Shown in pieces: positions 1-5,569 of a stretch of DNA of 9,570 nucleotides. This stretch comes from Clostridia bacterium (GTDB taxonomy: Bacteria > Bacillota_A > Clostridia > Oscillospirales > Acutalibacteraceae), in the NCBI GenBank assembly GCA_009930155.1, contig RZYX01000071.1, positions 1-9,570 of the forward strand. The letters run 5' to 3'. Position 1 is the stretch's first letter. Every line of letters begins with the position of its first letter. The position numbers were made by a program, and so were the translations under genes. The notes below the pieces were generated by a model. That model worked only from the letters and a program-made list of their open reading frames with translations. It did not search any database and had not been told where the DNA came from.

Positions 1-1
1 C

Positions 2-145
2 AACATAACAGTAACGGCTGCTCCTGCTCCTGCTCCTGCTCCTGCTGACAGCGGGGGTGGCGGCGGCTGCAGCACAGGCCCGGCAACAGGATTTGCACTG
101 TTGATCATGAGCATCATTCCGATGCTCTGTAGGAAAAAGAAGTAA
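2..145 (+). CDS. C-terminal end of a Synerg-CTERM surface/secreted protein (partial)
   Basis: This is the last 47 codons of a gene that starts upstream of the window, read in the frame beginning at base 2 and ending with TAA at 143-145. The visible protein has an Ala-Pro repeat linker, then Asp-Ser, five Gly, Cys-Ser-Thr-Gly, about 17 mostly hydrophobic residues, and a Cys-Arg-Lys-Lys-Lys end. A Gly-rich segment with Cys, a hydrophobic helix and a basic end is the pattern of the Synerg-CTERM protein-sorting tail found in Synergistota, where it is thought to direct export and surface processing. The body of the protein is outside the window, so its function is unknown. It is separated from the next gene by a hairpin and 216 nt, so it probably belongs to a different transcript. 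Confidence 0.8.
   Translation, partial: NITVTAAPAPAPAPADSGGGGGCSTGPATGFALLIMSIIPMLCRKKK
20..46 (+). repeat. Hexanucleotide repeat encoding an Ala-Pro linker
   Basis: Four tandem copies of GCTCCT followed by GCT encode Ala-Pro-Ala-Pro-Ala-Pro-Ala-Pro-Ala just before the Gly-rich Synerg-CTERM segment. Because the unit is 6 bp, any gain or loss of copies stays in frame and changes only linker length. The likely role is a flexible extended spacer between the exported domain and the sorting tail. Confidence 0.75.
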
Positions 146-154
146 GAAAATATA

Positions 155-177
155 AGGGGGGGGGATACCCCCTCCCT
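155..177 (+). terminator. G-run/C-run hairpin after the Synerg-CTERM gene, possible terminator
   Basis: Ten bases after the stop codon, A plus nine G (155-164) can pair with CCCCCTCCCT (168-177) across an ATA loop. This gives a 10-bp stem with one G-U pair. The sequence after the stem is CAGGTTGTCATT, which is not a clean U-tract, so intrinsic termination is plausible but not certain. It may instead be a 3'-end stabiliser or pause site. It marks the boundary between the upstream gene and the signalling cluster. Confidence 0.5.
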
Positions 178-226
178 CAGGTTGTCATTAGCAGCACAAT
201 CAAACACATAATTTTTCACATAAATG

Positions 227-255
227 TTAATAAAAAATGAAAAAATAACTATAAA
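227..255 (+). promoter_or_regulatory. Candidate sigma-70 promoter of the FHA/VWA-FHA pair
   Basis: TTAATA (227-232) and TATAAA (250-255) are separated by exactly 17 nt, matching the -35 and -10 consensus at 4/6 and 5/6 positions. Transcription would begin near 262, giving a leader of about 100 nt before the ATG at 362. The region is very AT-rich, so chance matches are likely and the call rests on spacing alone. Confidence 0.3.
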
Positions 256-346
256 AATGCATTAATACAATAGTCTGAAACAGTTTTGGATGATAGATAC
301 AACTTTATTACTTGATACTCATGCAATAATCAAATAAAAAACAATC

Positions 347-354
347 AAAGGAGG
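347..354 (+). promoter_or_regulatory. Strong ribosome binding site of the FHA gene
   Basis: AAAGGAGG lies 7 nt before the ATG at 362. It is a near-perfect Shine-Dalgarno sequence at optimal spacing and fixes the start of the first gene of the cluster. Confidence 0.85.
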
Positions 355-361
355 AGTTTTA

Positions 362-1015
362 ATGCCTGTTACACGTTGTCCGCAGGGACATTTTTATGAC
401 ACTGACAAAAATAGTTCTTGTCCATGGTGTGGGGTTCAAAATCTAGACAAAGATATGACAAATAATATCTCTGATAATGAAGTCTCAGATACAGAAAAAA
501 CTATTGCTGTAAACGACCACGGTACATCTTTAAGAGATGCCCTGCCAAACCATGAAGAAAAAACGATAGCCATGAACTATCGAAATAAAAATTCAGTGAG
601 CACTGATGGCGCTACTGTAGCAATAGTCAAAAAGAGAATTGGAATAGATCCTGTAGTAGGATGGTTAGTCTGCACCAAAGGAGCCGAAAAAGGACGGGAC
701 TATCGTATCCATACGGAAAAAAACAGTATTGGACGTTCTGACAGTATGGACATTGTCATTAAAGGCGACGAGACTATTTCCAGAGTTAATCATGCATTTT
801 TAATGCACAACCCTAAAAAAAATACTTTTCGAATAACAAATGGCGAGGGACGTGGACTGGTTTATGTTAATGGAGATGATGTCAGCACTTTTGCCGAATT
901 AAAAGCATACGACGTCATCGAAATGGGGGATACTTCTTTTGCTTTTATACCATTCTGCAATGACAAATTCAATTGGACAGAACAAAAAGAGGCGATCAAT
1001 GACCATGAAGATTAA
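362..1015 (+). CDS. Cytoplasmic zinc-ribbon + FHA phosphothreonine-binding protein
   Basis: This 217-residue soluble protein has no signal peptide or membrane segment. Residues 6-23 form a small zinc ribbon with probable ligands C6, H10, C20 and C23 (CPQGH ... CPWCG). A polar linker (about 30-90) carries two copies of Glu-Lys-Thr-Ile-Ala, with Thr at 47 and 68, and a Thr-Val-Ala at 85. Residues about 98-198 are an FHA domain: Gly124-Arg125-Ser126 is the phosphopeptide-binding start, Ser140-Arg141 and His144 follow, and Val-Asn-Gly is at 169-171. FHA domains bind phosphothreonine peptides, so this is probably an adaptor for the kinase encoded downstream. Two oddities: the usual SRxH has one extra residue (SRVNH), and the usual STNGT loop is replaced by a Gly-rich turn. 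It is the first gene of the cluster and overlaps the next gene by 17 nt. The exact target is inference. Confidence 0.88.
   Translation: MPVTRCPQGHFYDTDKNSSCPWCGVQNLDKDMTNNISDNEVSDTEKTIAVNDHGTSLRDALPNHEEKTIAMNYRNKNSVSTDGATVAIVKKRIGIDPVVGWLVCTKGAEKGRDYRIHTEKNSIGRSDSMDIVIKGDETISRVNHAFLMHNPKKNTFRITNGEGRGLVYVNGDDVSTFAELKAYDVIEMGDTSFAFIPFCNDKFNWTEQKEAINDHED
987..992 (+). promoter_or_regulatory. Ribosome binding site that sets the VWA-FHA start
   Basis: AAGAGG, inside the end of the FHA gene, sits 6 nt before ATG 999 and 12 nt before a second in-frame ATG at 1005. The spacing favours ATG 999. Either start gives the same signal peptide core. The site lies within translated sequence, so the two genes are probably translationally coupled. 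Confidence 0.65.
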
Positions 1016-2489
1016 GTATTTTTTTAACTTTTTCTGCGGTTCATTGCTGATTCTATCTTTTTTACTATTTGGTTGCGAATATGCCAATGCTGCCTTTGAT
1101 GTCAAAACATTCAATATTCAACAAACCTATTTTACTAAGGACGTTAATAACAACAGATACTTAAGAGGATATATGGAACTAATGAACAACTATGGCAACC
1201 CTCTTCAAAGTGTTGATGTTGAACAATTCAAAGCAACTTTTGGTGATGAAGTCCTTCCGCTTAAAGAATTACGTTCATTTTCTTCTGCAGGTGAGGGGGT
1301 TGGGACCGTATTCATGATAGACACATCCCTTTCTTTGTCGCCTTTCCAGTTCAGAGCGATCCAAAATGCTCTTTTGACCTGGGTTGATAGTATGACAGCA
1401 GAAGAGCAGGTAGCAATAGTTATTTTTGGCGATGAAGTCAACGTTCTCACAGAATTTACCAATGACAGAGAAAGACTAAAAAGCCTGATCCTGACTATTA
1501 CACAGACTCGTAAGGAGACCCGCCTGAACGATGGTATCGTTCAGGCATTTAAAACCGCTAATATTAATAAGCCGGGACTTCCTCCAAGAAGATTGGTCAT
1601 CGGGCTATCTGACGGAATAAACGAAGCAACAGCCGGTTTTTCTCGTGAAGAAGTAATCAAAGAGATAGAAAAGAACAAGGTTCCACTATATTTCGTTTCG
1701 TACAGTAAAGCTAAAACAACTGCCGCAGAAAGAAAAAAATATGTTGCGGGATTGGAAGAAATGGGGATATTTTGCAGGGTCTCCGGAGGATCTCTTTACA
1801 AAGACGGTCACCTGAGTTTTTCAGATACATACGCTAACATACACAAAAGGATATGGAATGCTTTCATTTTTAGCCTCGATGTTTCAGCATTAAAGGGAGA
1901 TGGGAACCTCCATCATCTTCAATTGCAATTTACTCAGGATGGAAGTACAACAAGGGCTGAAACTGATGTACGTTTCGTAGCCGATGAATCCGCACAAAAA
2001 AACAACACGACAGTAATCTACGGGGTACTCGGAGCTATTGTATTACTGGCGTTGGTGTTTGCCATTCTAAGAACAAAAAAGAAAAACCAGAAGAAAATTA
2101 TCAACGAAAATGAAAATACAAATTTAGGGAAACCACTTACTACCGTCGCAGCCAATCAAAAATCTGTTGTGAAATCGGATGGATTTATTTTAGAGTTTGC
2201 GATTGTTGGAGATAAAAGCGGCAAAAAACATTCAATTTCTGTTACTGACAGAGCGACAATTGGCCGAAGCAAAGATTGCAACCTATCATTCACGGATGAT
2301 CCCTCTATTTCAGGAAAGCATTGCGAAATATCTGTCAGCTCAGGCATTATCTACATCAGGGACCTTAATTCCACAAACGGTACTAACGTCAACGGTGTCC
2401 CAATAAGTAACCTATTCAAGCTTAAAATTGGAGATATTATCACAATAGGAAAGCAGCAGCTTAGATTAGCTGATGTAAAAGCAGTTTAG
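999..2489 (+). CDS. Membrane-spanning VWA-FHA protein (signal peptide, VWA, TM, cytoplasmic FHA)
   Basis: This protein has 496 residues from ATG 999. Residues 1-31 are a signal peptide (basic start, hydrophobic core, Ala-Asn-Ala near 29-31). A Cys at 26 after Leu-Phe-Gly is a weak alternative lipobox. Residues about 102-290 form a von Willebrand factor A domain with a complete metal-ion-dependent adhesion site: DTSLS (D108, S110, S112), T174 and SDG (D205). A helix at about 338-358 followed by Lys/Arg crosses the membrane. Residues about 396-492 form an FHA domain: GRS at 422-424, SGKH at 438-441 and STNGT at 458-462. The predicted topology puts the VWA outside and FHA in the cytoplasm, so it could couple an extracytoplasmic ligand to phosphothreonine binding inside. 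A linker Thr-Thr-Val-Ala (381-384) resembles the Thr motifs of the neighbouring FHA protein and kinase. It overlaps the preceding gene by 17 nt in another frame. The domain calls are firm; the ligand is unknown. Confidence 0.9.
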   Translation: MTMKIKYFFNFFCGSLLILSFLLFGCEYANAAFDVKTFNIQQTYFTKDVNNNRYLRGYMELMNNYGNPLQSVDVEQFKATFGDEVLPLKELRSFSSAGEGVGTVFMIDTSLSLSPFQFRAIQNALLTWVDSMTAEEQVAIVIFGDEVNVLTEFTNDRERLKSLILTITQTRKETRLNDGIVQAFKTANINKPGLPPRRLVIGLSDGINEATAGFSREEVIKEIEKNKVPLYFVSYSKAKTTAAERKKYVAGLEEMGIFCRVSGGSLYKDGHLSFSDTYANIHKRIWNAFIFSLDVSALKGDGNLHHLQLQFTQDGSTTRAETDVRFVADESAQKNNTTVIYGVLGAIVLLALVFAILRTKKKNQKKIINENENTNLGKPLTTVAANQKSVVKSDGFILEFAIVGDKSGKKHSISVTDRATIGRSKDCNLSFTDDPSISGKHCEISVSSGIIYIRDLNSTNGTNVNGVPISNLFKLKIGDIITIGKQQLRLADVKAV

Positions 2490-2500
2490 CAGCAAATGTA

Positions 2501-2541
2501 CTATGCTCCGGTTTATTATTGAAACCGGAGCATAGCTTTTT
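2501..2541 (+). terminator. Strong rho-independent terminator
   Basis: CTATGCTCCGGTTT (2501-2514) pairs perfectly over 14 bp with AAACCGGAGCATAG (2522-2535) across a 7-nt loop. The stem is followed by C and five T (2537-2541). It begins 11 nt after the VWA-FHA stop and lies 46 nt before the phosphatase start, so it should end or strongly attenuate the upstream transcript in the middle of the functional cluster. Confidence 0.93.
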
Positions 2542-2574
2542 AAGTTAAGAACACAGGAATGATCAATTAATAAA

Positions 2575-2579
2575 AGAGG
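2575..2579 (+). promoter_or_regulatory. Ribosome binding site for the GTG start of the PP2C gene
   Basis: AGAGG lies 7 nt before GTG 2587. The protein read from this GTG starts directly with the conserved PP2C N-terminal strand, and there is no in-frame ATG before the first catalytic motif. This supports the GTG as the true start. Confidence 0.75.
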
Positions 2580-2586
2580 TGCCTAA

Positions 2587-3456
2587 GTGAGAGTTGAGTT
2601 TGAAAAAGCACAGCACCAAGGATCTCGCAAAGAACAGCAGGATGCATACGGCATATATGAAATGAACGAGTTTTCTTCACATTACGGACTGTTGGCTGTC
2701 CTTGCTGACGGCATGGGCGGAATGGCAATGGGTAAAGAATGTGCAGAAAAGGCAGTTACATCGTTTTTTAATTCATATTGCAAAAAATCGGAGGATGAAA
2801 CAATTCCAGAAGCACTTGAACGCTCTATAAATGAATGCAATAAATCTGTATACGATATGTCGGATTCAGTTGGCCTTGGCCAGGAAGCAGGAAGTACTCT
2901 TGTCGCATCAGTAATATATAAAAGGTTTTTATACTGGGTCTCAGTAGGAGACAGCCACATCTATCTCTATAGGAACAATATTCTTAAACAGGTCAACAAA
3001 GACCACAACCTGAGAACAAGACTGGAATCTCTTGCGGCAAGTGGTCAGATAAGTTTATCAGATATAGATAATGGACATAACCCTGAAGCATTGACCAGTT
3101 ATATCGGGATTAAAGATCTAAGCGAAATCGATCTGTCTGACAGCCCTCTGTTTTTGCGGAGCGGAGATATCGTGCTTCTCTGCTCAGATGGTTTGTACAA
3201 AACAATAGATGAATCTCAAATTACTGAGATACTGTCGTCCAACATCAAAGGTATGGCGGATGAGTTGATAAATAATGTAATGGAAAAGAAAAACCCATAT
3301 CAGGACAATATTACCGTTCTGTTACTTAAATTTAAAGGTGAACCAGAAACCATATTAGTCAAAAATACACATAAAAAAAATGAAATAGAGACAAAAGATA
3401 AAACAAAAAATAATATTCTTACAAATATTTTTAAAAAAATCACAAAACATCAATAA
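2587..3456 (+). CDS. PP2C-family (PPM) Ser/Thr protein phosphatase
   Basis: This 289-residue cytoplasmic protein is a metal-dependent phosphatase of the Stp/PrpC type. It should remove phosphate from Ser/Thr residues, most likely on the products of the neighbouring kinase, FHA and VWA-FHA genes. PP2C motifs are seen in order: GSRKEQQD (12-19, D19), ADGMGG (40-45, D41), AGSTL (101-105), VGDSH (120-124), CSDGL (199-203, D201) and QDNIT (239-243, D240). These include the aspartates expected to hold the two Mn/Mg ions. The catalytic domain ends near 250. It is followed by a Lys-rich tail of about 35 residues with an amphipathic-looking end (LTNIFKKITKH), which might touch the membrane or a partner. 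There is no transmembrane helix. The start is GTG. The gene follows a strong terminator, and no convincing own promoter was found in the 46-nt gap. It lies 52 nt upstream of the kinase gene. Confidence 0.93.
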   Translation: MRVEFEKAQHQGSRKEQQDAYGIYEMNEFSSHYGLLAVLADGMGGMAMGKECAEKAVTSFFNSYCKKSEDETIPEALERSINECNKSVYDMSDSVGLGQEAGSTLVASVIYKRFLYWVSVGDSHIYLYRNNILKQVNKDHNLRTRLESLAASGQISLSDIDNGHNPEALTSYIGIKDLSEIDLSDSPLFLRSGDIVLLCSDGLYKTIDESQITEILSSNIKGMADELINNVMEKKNPYQDNITVLLLKFKGEPETILVKNTHKKNEIETKDKTKNNILTNIFKKITKHQ

Positions 3457-3493
3457 ATATTTCATTATTATACATTGAGCCGTATAATTGACT

Positions 3494-3497
3494 GGAG
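3494..3497 (+). promoter_or_regulatory. Ribosome binding site that sets the kinase start
   Basis: GGAG (within TGGAGTT) is 11 nt before ATG 3509. A longer in-frame reading from TTG 3488 would place this site inside the gene and leave no ribosome binding site upstream. The protein from ATG 3509 begins directly with the zinc ribbon, as expected for this kinase type. Confidence 0.65.
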
Positions 3498-3508
3498 TTG
3501 ATATTATT

Positions 3509-5554
3509 ATGAGCGACTTTTCTCGTTGTTTTGGTTGTATGCGTGAAATAACTGAAAAAAACCCTTGCCCTTATTGCGGATATTATGAGAATAATCCGCC
3601 AGAATCAACTCTTCACATGGAACCAGGCATTCTCCTTTCAGATAGATACGTAATAGGGCGAGTTTTAGGACAAGGCGGGTTCGGCATTACATATATCGGT
3701 TGGGATTCGACGCTTAACCTTACAGTCGCAATCAAAGAGTATCTCCCGCTTTCTATGGCTACACGAAACACCGGAAGTGTAACTGTTTCGTGTGCGAGTA
3801 AAGAAAACAAAGAAGATTATGATTACGGCTTGAACAAGTTCCTTGATGAAGCCCGTATACTGGCCTTATTTGGAGATATGCCTAATATTGTAGGAGCAAG
3901 AGATTTTTTCCGTGCGAATGGGACCGCTTATATGGTAATGGAGTATATTGATGGAATCAATTTAAAACAATATATTGACAAACATAACGGGAAAATTCCA
4001 TGGGACCAGGCTGCCAGCGTCATAATGTTTGTTGGAGACGCTCTTAAAGAGGTGCATTCAAAAGGTCTTTTACATAGGGATGTAAGCCCTGACAATATCT
4101 TCATAACATCAAAAAACCAAGTTAAACTGCTTGATTTCGGCGCAGCCAGAGCTGCTTTGGGAATGCAAAACAAAAGTATTTCCATAATGCTTAAACATGG
4201 TTATGCACCATTTGAACAATATTCATCAAGAGGAAATCAGGGGCCATGGACAGATGTTTATTCTCTCTCTGCAACAACATACAGATGCATAACGGGAGAA
4301 CTGCCGCCAGAGGCTTTGGAAAGACTTGAAGATGATAAGCTGGTCCCCCCTTCGCAAAAGGGCATTAAATTACCAATGAATGTTGAATCGGCGATAATGA
4401 AAGGACTTGCAATCAGGCCTCAAGACAGATATCAAACTGTTGCTGAATTTCAGGCAGCATTATCAGGAACAGAGTACATTCCCTCAAATTCCGATTTGTG
4501 GACACCTTCGCCTGAAACTTCAAAAGAAGAAAAAACAGTTATTTATCCTCATTCAGAAAAAAATACAACATTCCAGACAGTTATTGCCCCGTCCGATAAC
4601 ATCCCAAATAAATTTGAAAAGAAAAGTAGAAAAATACTTGCTCTGTCACTGCTTTCCATTATTGCCGTTTTCTTAGCAATTGGATTATTGGTATATCCAA
4701 AGATTGCTCAATCGTCTCCTGAAGAGTTGTTCGCTGAGGCACAAGAGCTAATAATAAACAAAGATGCTGCAAAGGGTTTTGAAAAAATGACATTGTCAGC
4801 AAATGCAGGTTATGCTCCTGCGCAGTTAGGACTTGCTGAGATGTATTTATCAGGTACAGCCGGAGATCAGAATGCATCTAAAGCTGCAGGAATCCTTTTG
4901 CCTCTTGCCTCATCGGGAAACCCGGAAGCTTTGTATCGATTAGGAAAACTATACCTTAACGGAGTAGGGGTCAACAAAGATAAAAATGCGGGCATACAGT
5001 ATATATCTGAAGCTGCGGACAAAGGTATGACAAATGCTGCTTATGAATTAGGCCATATGTATGAGGAAGGTATAACTACCAATAAAAATTATGCTAAAGC
5101 AATAGAATTTTATTCAAAAGCTCTGGGATACAAAGATTCAGATGCCAGAAAATCAGCAATAATCGAAAAACAAAGAGTTGAACAAGAACAGACCATCAAA
5201 GCTGCAGAAGAAAAGCGAGTTAAAGAAGAACAAAGGCGTATTGCAGAGCAAAAAAGGAAAGCAACAGAAGAAGAAAAGCGTAAGCAACAGGTTGAAAAGC
5301 AAAAGGTTACAGTGAAAGCAAAAACCGAACAAGCACTTACATCAGGTCCAACTGTTCAAGAAAATACTGAAAGAGATAATACTTTAGCACAAAAAGTGGC
5401 AGAAAGAAAAAAACAACAGGCAGAGGAAGATAGACTTAAACAGGAGGAAGCCGAACGTGTAGCACGTGAAGCAGCAGCAAAAAAACAGAAAGAGGCACAA
5501 AATACTCAAGATACGATAAATGTAATAAAAACGATTATTAATGTTATTAATTAA
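3509..5554 (+). CDS. Transmembrane Ser/Thr protein kinase with N-terminal zinc ribbon, Sel1 repeats and charged coiled coil
   Basis: This protein has 681 residues from ATG 3509. C7, C10, C20 and C23 form a zinc ribbon. Residues about 47-320 are a Hanks-type kinase domain: glycine loop GQGGFG (54-59), Lys76 in AIKEYLP, Glu114, catalytic loop HRDVSPDN (189-196), DFG (209-211), and an activation segment with S223/S225 before GYAPFEQY. The EYLP and RFLDEAR-like segments recall PpkA-like kinases. The usual catalytic-loop Lys is Ser193. A linker carries EKTVI (T343) and QTVIA (T357). One helix (about 375-395) crosses the membrane. Outside are about three Sel1-like repeats (about 404-545). A Lys/Glu/Gln/Arg-rich helix (about 550-665) resembling TolA-type spacers follows, then a short hydrophobic end. 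It probably phosphorylates the FHA partners in response to an envelope signal. It is 52 nt from the phosphatase and 15 nt from the next gene. The kinase call is firm; substrates and signal are inference. Confidence 0.93.
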   Translation: MSDFSRCFGCMREITEKNPCPYCGYYENNPPESTLHMEPGILLSDRYVIGRVLGQGGFGITYIGWDSTLNLTVAIKEYLPLSMATRNTGSVTVSCASKENKEDYDYGLNKFLDEARILALFGDMPNIVGARDFFRANGTAYMVMEYIDGINLKQYIDKHNGKIPWDQAASVIMFVGDALKEVHSKGLLHRDVSPDNIFITSKNQVKLLDFGAARAALGMQNKSISIMLKHGYAPFEQYSSRGNQGPWTDVYSLSATTYRCITGELPPEALERLEDDKLVPPSQKGIKLPMNVESAIMKGLAIRPQDRYQTVAEFQAALSGTEYIPSNSDLWTPSPETSKEEKTVIYPHSEKNTTFQTVIAPSDNIPNKFEKKSRKILALSLLSIIAVFLAIGLLVYPKIAQSSPEELFAEAQELIINKDAAKGFEKMTLSANAGYAPAQLGLAEMYLSGTAGDQNASKAAGILLPLASSGNPEALYRLGKLYLNGVGVNKDKNAGIQYISEAADKGMTNAAYELGHMYEEGITTNKNYAKAIEFYSKALGYKDSDARKSAIIEKQRVEQEQTIKAAEEKRVKEEQRRIAEQKRKATEEEKRKQQVEKQKVTVKAKTEQALTSGPTVQENTERDNTLAQKVAERKKQQAEEDRLKQEEAERVAREAAAKKQKEAQNTQDTINVIKTIINVIN

Positions 5555-5569
5555 AGCGGAGGAACGGTC

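Noticed and set aside
312..340. TTGATA - 17 nt - TAAAAA as a promoter
   Set aside because: The -10 is poor and the start point would fall within the Shine-Dalgarno site of the first gene.
939..998. Longer start at TTG 939 for the VWA-FHA protein
   Set aside because: It would add 20 polar residues before the signal peptide and overlap most of the end of the FHA gene. ATG 999 has a ribosome binding site and puts the signal peptide at the N-terminus.
2197..2406. Short alternative-frame + strand reading inside the FHA part of the VWA-FHA gene
   Set aside because: It is a frame shadow of a strongly supported FHA domain, without its own ribosome binding site or recognisable product.
3483..3488. 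Perfect TATAAT as a -10 box before the kinase
   Set aside because: No good -35 lies at 16-18 nt, and transcription would start on or after the ribosome binding site, so it is unlikely to drive the kinase.
3488..3508. TTG 3488 as the kinase start
   Set aside because: No ribosome binding site precedes it, whereas GGAG at 3494-3497 serves ATG 3509, just before the zinc ribbon.
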